From the NCBI GenBank assembly GCA_030434245.1, contig JAUISX010000001.1, positions 62,001-126,000 on the forward strand: a stretch of 64,000 bases of DNA. Direction: 5' to 3'. This document shows positions 55,070-64,000 of the stretch, in pieces. The position numbers and the translations under genes were made by a program. Each line of letters begins with the position of its first letter. Position 1 is the first letter of the stretch. Below the pieces are notes generated by a model that saw only the letters and a program-made list of their open reading frames with translations, was not told the DNA's origin and ran no database searches. This DNA is from Porphyromonadaceae bacterium W3.11. GTDB taxonomy: Bacteria; Bacteroidota; Bacteroidia; Bacteroidales; Porphyromonadaceae.

Positions 55070-55387
55070 ATGCGTAAATATACGTCAGATCATATAGGTA
55101 AACTTTTGGGTGAAAAACGAGATGAACTTGATCTCCTCAGTATGATCAAGAAGCATCAGGCTCTTAAAATGACTTGGGATAAGATTCCTGACCCTAGACT
55201 AAAGAAGATTGATATTGAGTTCATGATAACAAATGAAGGGACATTGACTATTCAATGCCCCTCCAGTGTATTACTCAATTATGTTCGCCGACAACGATCT
55301 ATGATTACTAATCACCTCTCGTCTTTCATGCGGGAGTATGAAATCAAAAACTTAGAAATAGTACTTGGTTCTTCGTCCAACCATTGA
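55070..55387 (+). CDS. DUF721 (DciA-like) protein
   Basis: A 105-residue protein of the DUF721/DciA family, whose characterised members load replicative helicase DnaB. Its position after recF supports this. Marks: the N-terminal helix DHIGKLLGEKRDELDLLSM and the core TLTIQCPSSVLLNYVRRQRS. The stop (TGA, 55385-55387) abuts the stop of the convergent gene. Confidence 0.8.
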   Translation: MRKYTSDHIGKLLGEKRDELDLLSMIKKHQALKMTWDKIPDPRLKKIDIEFMITNEGTLTIQCPSSVLLNYVRRQRSMITNHLSSFMREYEIKNLEIVLGSSSNH

Positions 55388-55951
55388 CTAAATGTGAATA
55401 ACCCGTTCCTCGGTTACTATACTGTGCATCCTCTGATCGTATTCATCCATAGGGACTTTATCTAGAATTTGGAGATCATAGCAAATAGCGATACGATCGG
55501 TAATCACATCCTTATGCTTGGCAAAGAACCTATCATAGTAACCGCGACCATACCCTACTCGCCCTCCTTCTAAATCAAAGGCCACTCCGGGCACAATCAT
55601 TATTTGTGGAATACGCTCAGCTGATGGAGCATCTATTGGTTCGAGAATGCCATAATTTGAACACTTTAGCTCCTTATTAGGTAAGTGGGTATAGAAGCAC
55701 ATTGTGGTCTTATCCTCTACTCTAGGAACAACGACTTCATGCTTACCTTGGGCCCATAATAAATCGATAAGGTGACCAGTTCTTACTTCATCTGGCATAC
55801 TTAAAAAGAGAGAGATAATTGAAGGCTCTCTATATTTGACCATTTCAAAAATCTTCTCACATATCCATGTAGATTTTTCCTTCATTTGGCTCTCGGAAAG
55901 ACATTTCTTTAGCTCTTTTACCTCTGAGCGAACCTCTTTTTTTGTGAGCAT
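55388..55951 (-). CDS. 5-formyltetrahydrofolate cyclo-ligase
   Basis: ATP-dependent conversion of 5-formyl-THF to methenyl-THF (187 residues). The hallmark VAFDLEGGRVGYGRGYYDRFF spans about 128-148, split here as FDLEGGRVGYGRGYYDRF. N-terminal KKEVRSEVKELKKCLS fits the nucleotide-binding end. Last gene of the panD operon. Confidence 0.93.
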   Translation of the reverse strand: MLTKKEVRSEVKELKKCLSESQMKEKSTWICEKIFEMVKYREPSIISLFLSMPDEVRTGHLIDLLWAQGKHEVVVPRVEDKTTMCFYTHLPNKELKCSNYGILEPIDAPSAERIPQIMIVPGVAFDLEGGRVGYGRGYYDRFFAKHKDVITDRIAICYDLQILDKVPMDEYDQRMHSIVTEERVIHI

Positions 55952-55969
55952 ATTATTGATAAATATTGG

Positions 55970-57646
55970 TTATAAACTATCGGGTATATTTGTAATCAAT
56001 GAATCAGGCAGAAGTAACTTCTCTTGTGGAATAAACTCTGGCTTTGTGATGCCATCTCCAAATAGCTGAACAGCCTTCAGGACCATAGGATCGCTATATC
56101 CGCGAACCATCCATGATGAGTCAGCTCCATAGATATAATCTATAACTAATGGATAGAGAATATTATTCAGCTGATCTTGGGATAAATAGATCAAATAGTT
56201 CTTGGGTCTGACACCTTTTTTATTGGCATACTCAGCCAACTGCCATACTAATCCTTGATGTGTAAGAAATGAATAGCATTTTTCTGCAGTCCCTAATTTC
56301 TTTAGGATGTTTCGATATCGATCAGCATACTCAAAGGCAAATTGGTGAACAAGACCCTTATTGAGCACTTCCACATAATATGAAGTAATACCATTAGTAT
56401 CTCTAGGTATAAAGATATCTGGCGTGATCCCACCGCCTCCATACACGGTTCGTCCTCCAATGGTCTTGAAGAGTTGATCAGGGTTTATCTTGATACTATC
56501 CGCATGGAACATCTCACCTCTACTATATCTTGTGAGCCAATCATTTGAATACTCTTCATCGCCCCCCATCTTATAATCACGCTGTAATGAACGCCCCGAT
56601 GCGGTGTGATAGCGAGCTATCGTAAGATGGACAGAAGAGCCATCATAGTATTCAAATGACTTCTGTACTAAACCTTTACCAAAGCTCCTGCGACCTATTA
56701 CGATAGCAGCATCATTATCTTGCAGTGATCCCGTGACTATCTCAGATGATGAGGCAGAGAGCTCATTTACAAGGACGTAAATCGGTAGATTTTGTAACCG
56801 TCCAGTACCATCACTCAAGACATCACGACGCTCTTGATGAGCACCCTCAGTATATATGATTAGACTTTGTGCTGGCAAAATCTCATTGGATATCAATAGT
56901 GCTGGCTGTAATAATCCGCCTGGATTATCTCTGAGGTCCAAGACTAAGCCTTTCATACCATCAGACTCTAGCTTTGCAATCTCCTGCATAAAGTCATTAT
57001 GAGTATTCATCGCAAAATTAGGTATGCGGATATATCCAAGGGTATCATTAATCATAAAAGCCGCATCTATCTGAGGCATATTTACAACTCCTCGCTTGAC
57101 ACTTACATGTTTTTCTGTAGTAGAGTTATATGAATGAATACCCAATCTTACCAAACTGCCCTTATCTCCTTTGAGGAGAGATCTAACAGAGTCCGCTGAA
57201 ATTTTATGAGCTCCAGCTATCGGTTGTTTATTGATGGATATAATACGATCACCAGCTTTTAGGCCAGCTAGGTCAGAGGGACCATTAGGTATAACACTCA
57301 CAATAATAGCAGTATCTTTGATGACATTAAATGTCACTCCGATACCATAAAAGAAGCCCTCTAGATTTTCTTTTTCTTTCAGCTTCTGTTCAGCTGTCAG
57401 ATATGTGGAGTGCGGATCTAATTCGCTCATTAGAGTTGGGATTAGCTCCAAGACGAGATCATTAACATCTACGGTATCAACATAGTTATCTTCGATAAGC
57501 TGAACTGTTGCCTTTAGCTTATCAAAAGGGGTAACAGACCTCTGTAAATTTACTTTTGTAGATCTACGTCCCAAATACCATCCTCCTAATAGTGCCATAA
57601 GTATTAGTAGGACTATAATAGATATGGTAGTGAGATTTTTTTTCAT
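55970..57646 (-). CDS. S41-family C-terminal processing protease (CtpA-like)
   Basis: A periplasmic PDZ protease of 558 residues. One N-terminal membrane helix (ISIIVLLILMALLGGWYLG), a PDZ domain near 95-180 (GPSDLAGLKAGDRIISI), then the S41 core: LVLDLRDNPGGLLQPA, VNELSASSSEIVTGSLQD with the catalytic Ser, and SFGKGLVQ with the Lys of the dyad. About 130 C-terminal residues have no assigned domain. Sits in the panD operon. Confidence 0.93.
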   Translation of the reverse strand: MKKNLTTISIIVLLILMALLGGWYLGRRSTKVNLQRSVTPFDKLKATVQLIEDNYVDTVDVNDLVLELIPTLMSELDPHSTYLTAEQKLKEKENLEGFFYGIGVTFNVIKDTAIIVSVIPNGPSDLAGLKAGDRIISINKQPIAGAHKISADSVRSLLKGDKGSLVRLGIHSYNSTTEKHVSVKRGVVNMPQIDAAFMINDTLGYIRIPNFAMNTHNDFMQEIAKLESDGMKGLVLDLRDNPGGLLQPALLISNEILPAQSLIIYTEGAHQERRDVLSDGTGRLQNLPIYVLVNELSASSSEIVTGSLQDNDAAIVIGRRSFGKGLVQKSFEYYDGSSVHLTIARYHTASGRSLQRDYKMGGDEEYSNDWLTRYSRGEMFHADSIKINPDQLFKTIGGRTVYGGGGITPDIFIPRDTNGITSYYVEVLNKGLVHQFAFEYADRYRNILKKLGTAEKCYSFLTHQGLVWQLAEYANKKGVRPKNYLIYLSQDQLNNILYPLVIDYIYGADSSWMVRGYSDPMVLKAVQLFGDGITKPEFIPQEKLLLPDSLITNIPDSL

Positions 57647-57674
57647 ATTATACAGTAGATAATCCTAAGCCTGA

Positions 57675-58106
57675 TCATTCATCAACTTCGATAGGGATAC
57701 AATCAACTTTGATCCCTGCTCTTTGGAGCAAATCAATACCTTCGGTCAACCTATAGGTCATCGAATACACCACACGCTTGATTCCTGCTTGTATGATTAA
57801 CTTAGAGCACTCCAAGCAAGGTGCATGGGTTACATAAATGGTAGCACCGTTACTATTGTTATTGGATGCTGCTACCTTAGTGATAGCATTGGCTTCCGCA
57901 TGCAGTACGTATGGGAAGGTCTTATTATCATCATCCTCACAAAGATTCTCAAAGCCTGATGGAGTACCATTATATCCATCAGAGATAATCATTTTATCCT
58001 TGACTATAAGAGCCCCGACCTGAAGACGTTTACAATACGAGCTTTCGCCCCATATCTTAGCCATTCTTAAGTACCGGACATCTATCTTTTTCTGCTTTTC
58101 GTCCAT
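57675..58106 (-). CDS. dCMP deaminase-type zinc deaminase
   Basis: Deaminates dCMP to dUMP for dTMP synthesis (143 residues). Zinc motif VLHAEANAITKVA near 67 and PCLECSKLIIQAGIKRVVY near 101. Length suits the dCMP/ComEB type. Between argS (4-bp gap) and the S41 protease. Confidence 0.92.
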   Translation of the reverse strand: MDEKQKKIDVRYLRMAKIWGESSYCKRLQVGALIVKDKMIISDGYNGTPSGFENLCEDDDNKTFPYVLHAEANAITKVAASNNNSNGATIYVTHAPCLECSKLIIQAGIKRVVYSMTYRLTEGIDLLQRAGIKVDCIPIEVDE

Positions 58107-58110
58107 ATCG

Positions 58111-59925
58111 TTACATTCTCTCTGGCATCTCTATGCCCAAAAGCCCTAACGCTGAAGAAAGAACCTTAGAGGTTTGCTCTGATAAGAGTAGTCTAAAGCC
58201 CTTAACAGGTGAGCTGACATCTTCACCCAAAATCGAATGATCATGGTAGAACTGATTATATTCCTTACCTAGATCATATGCATAGTTGGCTAATAGTCCT
58301 GGGTTCATATCTTTACCAGCTTGCTTAACAATATTAGGGAAATCATTGAGCCTCATGATAAGGGCCATTTCCTTGTCTGAAATAGATAAGGTTTCATCAA
58401 AGTCCTTTATCATCTCTACATTCGCCTTTTCTGCTTTTCTCATGACACTCTTAATACGTGCATAAGTGTACTGAATAAAGGGACCTGTATTACCATTAAA
58501 GTCTATAGATTCAGCAGGATTAAAGAGCATGTTCTTACGAGGCTCTACCTTTAGTAGAAAATATTTAAGTGCCCCTAAGCCTACACGCCTAGCCATATCT
58601 TTTCTCTCCTCTTCATCCATTTCTACAACGTGTCCAAGGCTAGAAGACAGCTCGTAAGCAGAAGAGATCATTTCCTCCATCAGATCATCGGCATCAACGA
58701 CGGTACCTTCCCTACTCTTCATCTTACCCTGTGGTAATTCAACCATACCATAGGAAAAGTGCTTAAGATCTTTACCAAAAGAGTAACCAAGCTTATCTAG
58801 AATAATACTCAAGACTTGGAAGTGGTAGTCCTGTTCATTACCCACGACATAAATCATTTGGTCTATTGGATAATCCTCAAAGCGTAGTTTTGCAGTACCT
58901 ATATCTTGTGTAATATATACAGAGGTGCCGTCCGCACGAAGAAGTATCTTACGATCATATCCTTCGCTTGTCAGGTCTGCCCAAACCGAACCATCTGGGT
59001 CTTTAACAAAGAGACCTTCATCAAGTCCTCTAAGGACTTCCTTCTTACCTACCAAGTAGGTATCACTTTCATAATAAATCTTATCAAAGTCAACACCCAT
59101 TAACCTGTAGGTTTCATCAAAGCCCTCATATACCCAGCCATTCATGGTTTTCCAAAGCTGAATAACCTCAGGATCACCTTGCTCCCATTTTTTTAGTAGA
59201 GCCCTCGCCTCCTTCATTAATGTACTTTGCTTTTCAGCCTCTTCTGCTGATAGTCCCTTTGACTGCAACTCATGTAATTCTTGCTTATAATGCTTGTCGA
59301 AAAGAACATAAAAGTCACCAATAAGATGATCCCCTTTCTTACCAGCACTTTGGGGTGTGACATTATCGCCCCATTTTTGCCATGCTAGCATGGATTTACA
59401 AATATGGATTCCTCTATCATTAACGATATTGGTCTTTACCACACGATAGCCATTCGCCTCTAGTATTTTCGAAATACTATACCCTAGCAGATTATTCCTG
59501 ATATGCCCTAAGTGAAGTGGTTTATTGGTATTGGGTGAAGAGTATTCGACCATATAGAGAGGGGCATCACTTTCTACGGTTGTTTTACCATAGTCATCCA
59601 GCTTAGAAATTGAAAGTAGCTGATTGATGAAAAGCTCCTCTGTCAGTACTAGATTCAAAAAACCTTTGACCACATTATATGCTTTGAACAAATGAGAATA
59701 ATGCTCAACGACATATTGACCCACCTCTTCCGCTGTAGCTTCTGGTGACTTACGGCTCTGCTTGAGGTAAGGAAAAACTACAAGTGTATAATGTCCATCA
59801 AACTCTTTCTTGGTTGGGGATAGTGAGAGGAAAGTCTTCTCGGAGAACTCTATTCCGTATAGATGTGTCAAAGCCTCTGCTAAGGCAACGCTCATCGCCT
59901 CTTCTATCTTTCTATATTGATCCAT
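58111..59925 (-). CDS. argS: Arginyl-tRNA synthetase
   Basis: Charges tRNA-Arg. 604 residues. N-terminal Add-1 domain, HIGH-type PNTNKPLHLGHIRNNLLGYS near 130, the class I core, KMKSREGTVV near 395 in place of KMSKS, and a C-terminal DALR anticodon-binding domain (FIQYTYARIKSVMRKAE). Nine bp after panD. Confidence 0.96.
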   Translation of the reverse strand: MDQYRKIEEAMSVALAEALTHLYGIEFSEKTFLSLSPTKKEFDGHYTLVVFPYLKQSRKSPEATAEEVGQYVVEHYSHLFKAYNVVKGFLNLVLTEELFINQLLSISKLDDYGKTTVESDAPLYMVEYSSPNTNKPLHLGHIRNNLLGYSISKILEANGYRVVKTNIVNDRGIHICKSMLAWQKWGDNVTPQSAGKKGDHLIGDFYVLFDKHYKQELHELQSKGLSAEEAEKQSTLMKEARALLKKWEQGDPEVIQLWKTMNGWVYEGFDETYRLMGVDFDKIYYESDTYLVGKKEVLRGLDEGLFVKDPDGSVWADLTSEGYDRKILLRADGTSVYITQDIGTAKLRFEDYPIDQMIYVVGNEQDYHFQVLSIILDKLGYSFGKDLKHFSYGMVELPQGKMKSREGTVVDADDLMEEMISSAYELSSSLGHVVEMDEEERKDMARRVGLGALKYFLLKVEPRKNMLFNPAESIDFNGNTGPFIQYTYARIKSVMRKAEKANVEMIKDFDETLSISDKEMALIMRLNDFPNIVKQAGKDMNPGLLANYAYDLGKEYNQFYHDHSILGEDVSSPVKGFRLLLSEQTSKVLSSALGLLGIEMPERM

Positions 59926-59934
59926 CGTCTATTC

Positions 59935-60288
59935 TTATTTATCTAATTTGTTAGTATCTGTATTAGGAAATATCACGGTTGGGGTAAAACTTTTGGCCTC
60001 ATCTTCATCCATGATAGCGTATGAAATAATAAGAACTATATCATCGCATTGAAAATGACGTGCTGCCGCACCGTTAAGGCATATTGTACCTGACCCACGT
60101 TCTCCTTCAATAACGTAGGTCTCAATCCTAGCACCGTTATTATTATTGACCACTTGTACCTTTTCGTTAGGTAAGATATTAGCCGCTTCCATAAGATCCA
60201 CGTCAATCGTGATACTACCGACGTAGTTAAGGTTAGCATCAGTAACCTTTACTCGGTGGATCTTTGATTTCATCATATGTAATAACAT
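59935..60288 (-). CDS. panD: Aspartate 1-decarboxylase
   Basis: Makes beta-alanine for pantothenate. 117 residues. Self-cleavage site YVGSITID, where Gly-Ser processing gives the pyruvoyl group; N-terminal [15 protein letters not shown] and [12 protein letters not shown] also match. Start ATG 60288 ([11 protein letters not shown]) is chosen because relatives have about five residues before KSKIH, and a -7 box at 60353-60360 lies downstream of the longer frame's start (60462). First gene of the operon. Confidence 0.94.
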   Translation of the reverse strand: MLLHMMKSKIHRVKVTDANLNYVGSITIDVDLMEAANILPNEKVQVVNNNNGARIETYVIEGERGSGTICLNGAAARHFQCDDIVLIISYAIMDEDEAKSFTPTVIFPNTDTNKLDK

Positions 60289-60352
60289 ATCAATATTTAT
60301 TGTTGGTTTACAGAGACATACCAACGGATGCTCTGAGTACAGTTTTCTAATG

Positions 60353-60360
60353 CAAAGATA
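60353..60360 (-). promoter_or_regulatory. -7 promoter box of the panD operon
   Basis: Minus strand TATCTTTG, 65 nt upstream of panD. It supports the short panD start. Confidence 0.5.
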
Positions 60361-60462
60361 ACAAAAAAGTACCAGTAATATAGGCGTAGATGGAGATAGC
60401 TCCAAGGATAAAACATTTAGATTACACGGGCTTACTACTCTATATAAAAAATCATTATACAA

Positions 60463-60934
60463 CTTTATGATATCTAGGAAAAAGTAATGGATATCAATAC
60501 AGATTTATTGCATCAATTCTACTAATTACCAAGCTCTTATTTGTTTTTAGCATAAAGAATTAGGCAAAATACTTTTCACATATAACGACAGTATCCAGCC
60601 CTACTAGTAACTGCTTTATCTACCCAATTAATTGCAAAGGAAGATTTGAAGCTAAACAAAGACGTCCCCCACCTATTAACTTATGTAGATGAATAACCAT
60701 CTCGATAGAAAAGTGAAGATATGAGCCAACCAATGCTTTTTGGTAAAAACCTTCATAAAAGATAGATATTGAGTCCAGTAAATGAAACATCAACACAATG
60801 ATACATAGATAGATCATAAAGCTAGCAGGGGATAGATCATCATATCTATTTTTAGCCTCACATAAGAACTCGTAAAACGAACGTCAATCCTGTCATAATC
60901 TATTTATATCAATGATAAGACATAATTAAGTAGC
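60463..60934. other. Intergenic region right of panD
   Basis: About 470 bp, AT-rich. One 65-codon frame on the minus strand (60620-60817) has no recognisable similarity or start context and is not called. Nothing supported. Confidence 0.4.
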
Positions 60935-61392
60935 TCACTCTTTAATATTCCACGTCAAGCAATGTAAAGCTCCACCCTCCCGAGCAATATCACTCATTTC
61001 GATAGGAATGATTTTGCTGTCTGGAAACGCATCTTGTATATACTGACGTGCTATCTCATTTTCTTTTAGTCCATCGAAATATGGCATAAAAATCTTATCT
61101 CCAACCTGTAAGAAATTAATATAAGCCCAATTTAAATCAAAGTTCAGACTATCCAAAGGGACTTGACTAAAATCCATTTCGATGATTTCAAACCCATTAT
61201 TTGATAATACAGTTTTAATAGCTGATGCTTCCTCTTCGTTTTGCATGTGATGTGCAGACATTAATATGCGATTATCACCAGCATACCTGATAAAGCCATC
61301 AGCATGGCCATATACATCTATTTTAGAATCAACATCATTAGTTCCGGGGTTTGACCATGGTATAATTATGACTTTTCGCCCACCAAAAGCCT
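60935..61392 (-). pseudogene. C-terminal part of a split deiminase gene (PAD_porph family)
   Basis: The downstream half of the gene interrupted by the IS5-family element. Reading on from the insertion: KAFGGRKVIIIPW, DVYGHADGFIRYAG with the catalytic His, and at the end EGGALHCLTWN with the catalytic Cys. The agmatine/peptidyl-arginine deiminase family is clear. Only an internal ATG (61261) could start it, which would miss the His. With 62781-63831 it forms one frame of 503 codons. Broken in this genome. Confidence 0.85.
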
Positions 61393-61509
61393 TCTCTGAG
61401 AATGTTGCACGAAAAACCGGCTAAAATTATTGCGTATATCATTGATTATTAGTATCTTTAGTGTGTAATTAAGGGGAGAATATAGTATTGATTTATAGCG
61501 ACAATAGTT

Positions 61510-62634
61510 ATGGGATTCAAGCAAACGAGCAACAATGCACCCTCATTTACTGAGGTGTTTACCGAATTGAGAAGTTCTAGAGCACGCAATGAGTTTCTAG
61601 AGCAAATTGACAAACTCATTGATTGGAGACCATTTCAAACGCTCATAAATAAAAAGCTAAATAAGAGAGCTGAAGCGAAAGGCGAACCTACTTATGATGG
61701 AGTCCTAATGTTTAAGATCCTGCTTTTAGAGACGTGGTATAATTTGAGTGACCGAGCCGTTGAAGAACGTATTAACGACTCCATCAGCTTTGGTAAGTTT
61801 CTTGACATTGATATGGAACACGTCTCTCCCGATCACAGCACCATTTGTCGTTTTCGCAATGCGATTGTAGAGAAAGGCTTGTGGGATAAACTTTTGAGCC
61901 TTCTCAATAAGCAGCTACAACGCCATGGGATTATGAAGATTGAGACGGGAGCATTGGTTGATGCAAGTATAGTTGATAGCCCATATGCCCCCGATGGTTC
62001 TGTCAAGATAGAAGTCGCCGAGGATAGAGAGGACACCAGAAGCGAAGAAGCTAAAGAGGAAGAGCGGAGCTATCAAGTAAAAGTGGGTAGCGCGAAACTA
62101 GGTGTGGATACTGAAGCTCGCTGGGTGGTAAAATGTAAGAAGTTTAGATATGGGTACAAGAAACATGTCTTGACAGACGGTGAAGGACTTGTGCATACCC
62201 TTACCACCACATCTGCCAATGTCTCAGACACCACAGAATTTCCAACTCTCATAGAGAAAGGAGCCCTTCAAAAAGGAGTAATGGTATTAGCCGATAAAGG
62301 GTACACCTCCAAGGCCAATAGAGAACATTTATCTGGTCACGGGCTCAAAGATGGGATAATGAGAAAAGCGACAAAGGGGAAGCCACTTAGTGATAAAGAT
62401 AAAGAATTCAACCGACAGATAAGCCAGTATCGAAATAAAATTGAGCGTACTTTTGGAAGTATCAGGCGCTGGTTTCACGGAGGGAGGTGCCGATATCGAG
62501 GGTTAGCTAAGACGCATGCACAAAATATACTTGAAGCCATTTGCTACAACATCAAAAGAGCTCCCCAGTTATACCTCAATACATTATTGAAAAATGAAGA
62601 AGCCTCTATAAGAGGAGCACTTGTTATGAGATAA
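61510..62634 (+). CDS. IS5-family transposase
   Basis: 374 residues. N-terminal helical domain with DGVLMFKILLLETWYNLSD; catalytic Asp in TGALVDASIVDSPYAP near 155; second in VMVLADKGYTSKANRE near 262; the C-terminal acidic residue in KIERTFGSIRRWFHGGRCRY. Intact and likely functional. Confidence 0.95.
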   Translation: MGFKQTSNNAPSFTEVFTELRSSRARNEFLEQIDKLIDWRPFQTLINKKLNKRAEAKGEPTYDGVLMFKILLLETWYNLSDRAVEERINDSISFGKFLDIDMEHVSPDHSTICRFRNAIVEKGLWDKLLSLLNKQLQRHGIMKIETGALVDASIVDSPYAPDGSVKIEVAEDREDTRSEEAKEEERSYQVKVGSAKLGVDTEARWVVKCKKFRYGYKKHVLTDGEGLVHTLTTTSANVSDTTEFPTLIEKGALQKGVMVLADKGYTSKANREHLSGHGLKDGIMRKATKGKPLSDKDKEFNRQISQYRNKIERTFGSIRRWFHGGRCRYRGLAKTHAQNILEAICYNIKRAPQLYLNTLLKNEEASIRGALVMR

Positions 62635-62645
62635 GTACTAGAAAT

Positions 62646-62682
62646 CCTCTGTAAAAGCTCATATTTAGAGCTTTTACAGAGG
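62646..62682 (+). terminator. Terminator-like hairpin after the IS5 transposase
   Basis: CCTCTGTAAAAGCTC pairs perfectly with GAGCTTTTACAGAGG (15-bp stem, 7-nt loop) 11 bp past the stop codon. No T tract follows. Confidence 0.6.
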
Positions 62683-62780
62683 AGAATAATCAAAAAACAA
62701 GGCGATTTTTCAAGAAAGACAAGACGAAAATCTGCAAAAAGTCAGTCAAAAACGTCTAAACTCGAATGTGCAACAGTCTC

Positions 62781-63831
62781 TCTCTAGCTCGAGTATGAAT
62801 TCTTTATCATTTTTCTCTTTGCCATTATCTGTAAAGACCTTATCCGTCATCACAATTTTGTTACCACATATCACCACATTTCCTCCTTCCATTTTTATGC
62901 TGGTCTCTCTGCATTTTAATTGCAATGTAGCACAGGCTTTATAGCACTTAGATATGGTATCCTTATATTTTCCTATTAGATAATCAGGCTCGTATTTATA
63001 TTTTAAAAATTCGCCATCAGACAATTGTATTGGCATAAAATCCCTCACCCAATAATCATTTGTATCTTTCTTAGATAATGTGTCATAACTAACACCATTC
63101 TCCTTAAACGCTTTTATTAATTCTCTAAAGAAAACTGGATGCCCATGTTTGGAATCCGCTAGCCATTCAGATACGAAGACTATATTTGTATTACGGTCAT
63201 TCATCATTAATCTAAAATTCCATAGTCTTTGGGCTTCAAATACTTCTTCACTACTACTATTCCTTTTATCCATTCCAATGCGTTTAGAAAAAGAAACATC
63301 AGCTGTTGATGAATGACGTTCGGTATCAGACCATCTTATCTGATAACCATCAAAGATTGAGAACTGCCCTAAAAGTGCTTTTATAAAATATGTTGATCGA
63401 TTATCAGGAGTCTTTATTTCTAGGCTTTCATTACAGCTCCCATCGACTATACGAAAAGCACGTATTAAAGCTGATGCTCGACAAACCCCTTGTGACCCAT
63501 TAAACTCAAATGCAATGTCAATTCCTGAATTGTGACTGTGCAACATACCCAAATTGAAGCAAGGACGTGATGTAAATTTTTCATTATTACGATGATATAC
63601 AATATGGTCTTTTATGGAATCATTTTCTTCGTGATAATACATTTCTACAATCGTAGGTATAATTTTGACACTTGCACCCTTAGACTCAATAAGGAAACAT
63701 CCATCCAGAATTTCCTTTGCGATTTCAACAAACGAAATAGGAGGTTCTTTTCCACTTAAAACAACTTGCCTCTCTTCTTCTGTTAGTCCATATTCTGTAA
63801 ATTGCCTGAGTCTATTTTCTAATCGTGTCAT
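62781..63831 (-). pseudogene. N-terminal part of a split deiminase fusion gene
   Basis: The upstream half of the gene cut by the IS. Residues 1 to about 215 are a separate domain I cannot name with confidence; IPTIVEMYYHEENDSIKDH and HSHNSGIDIAFEF loosely recall methylpurine-DNA-glycosylase folds. From about 216 the deiminase begins (NIVFVSEWLADSKHG), with NDYWVRDFMPIQL and MEGGNVVICGNKIVMTDKVF, which hold half of the active site. The frame actually ends within the IS at 62746, adding about 11 foreign residues. The catalytic His and Cys lie in the other half, so this piece cannot be an active deiminase. Confidence 0.82.
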
Positions 63832-64000
63832 AATTATAAATACATCGCAAGATTTAACAAATCATTTTAATGTAGCAAATATAATATTTTGTGTCTTGTT
63901 ATTCCTGAAACGCTAATCATATTGCTCATATCATTCAGAAGTAATTGTTTACATATGATTTTCTAATTTTCAACAATTAACATATTGAAACGACATATTT
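63832..64000. other. Upstream of the split deiminase gene to window end
   Basis: AT-rich, no gene or clear promoter box seen. Confidence 0.3.

Larger units (their letters stand above)
61398..62780 (+). mobile_element. IS5-family (IS1126-like) insertion sequence
   Basis: 1383 bp with 13-bp terminal inverted repeats GAGAATGTTGCAC and GAGACTGTTGCAC (one mismatch). A 5-bp direct repeat TCTCT flanks it (61393-61397 and 62781-62785). Removing the IS and one TCTCT joins the two deiminase halves in frame, confirming the ends. Its family and size resemble IS1126 of P. gingivalis. Confidence 0.93.

Noticed and set aside
60620-60817. A 65-codon frame with a hydrophobic start
   Set aside because: No family recognised, and no promoter or neighbour supports it.

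Overview
The window is AT-rich DNA from a Bacteroidales bacterium, most probably a Porphyromonas relative. Evidence: most start codons lack a Shine-Dalgarno sequence; the Bacteroidetes sigma-factor box TAnnTTTG (often exactly TATCTTTG) precedes many operons; and it carries lipoprotein-type C10 cysteine proteases with GEVED domains, an Mfa1-like fimbrillin, a PAD_porph-family deiminase, and IS elements typical of oral Bacteroidales. Species cannot be fixed from sequence alone.

Layout. 0-1.6 kb: lysS. 2.1-9.5 kb: an accessory cluster on the minus strand with two tandem lipoproteins of the cholesterol-dependent-cytolysin superfamily (no undecapeptide), followed by two nearly identical C10 proteases produced by a tandem duplication that also copied the 3' end of a cytolysin-like gene. 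10-13.5 kb: fabK, pyrK-pyrD and an XRE-type regulator. 13.5-14.6 kb: a gene-free, TA-rich gap. 14.6-17.5 kb: U32 protein, thioesterase, dprA. 17.6-23.0 kb: the ileS-DksA-like-lspA-DUF4296 operon. 23.2-23.5 kb: SRP RNA directly abutting tRNA-Thr. 23.7-37.2 kb: an eight-gene B12 operon behind a cobalamin riboswitch (btuF-btuC-btuD-cobN-chlI-chlD-cbiZ-btuB). 37.8-43.1 kb: an interrupted fimbrillin gene, then IS256-family and IS1182-family elements and an IS remnant. 43.1-52.6 kb: housekeeping genes on the minus strand (trmB, mrp, nhaA, LolC-like permease, YgjP-like protein, gyrA, TPR protein). 53.3-55.4 kb: marC-like, recF, DUF721. 55.4-60.3 kb: panD-argS-dCMP deaminase-S41 protease-5-FTHF cyclo-ligase operon. 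60.9-63.8 kb: a deiminase fusion gene split by an IS5-family element whose precise removal restores one reading frame.

How it works together. The 23.7-37.2 kb operon should import corrinoids (BtuB outer membrane, BtuFCD inner membrane) and remodel them (CbiZ), with an unexplained CobN/ChlI/ChlD chelatase alongside. The cytolysin-like pair plus C10 proteases is the best candidate here for an undescribed system: a lipoprotein pore-forming pair next to its possible activating or processing proteases. A roughly 90-bp intergenic element made of short palindromes recurs four times (1.8, 14.2, 37.3 and 52.9 kb) and matches no element I can name.
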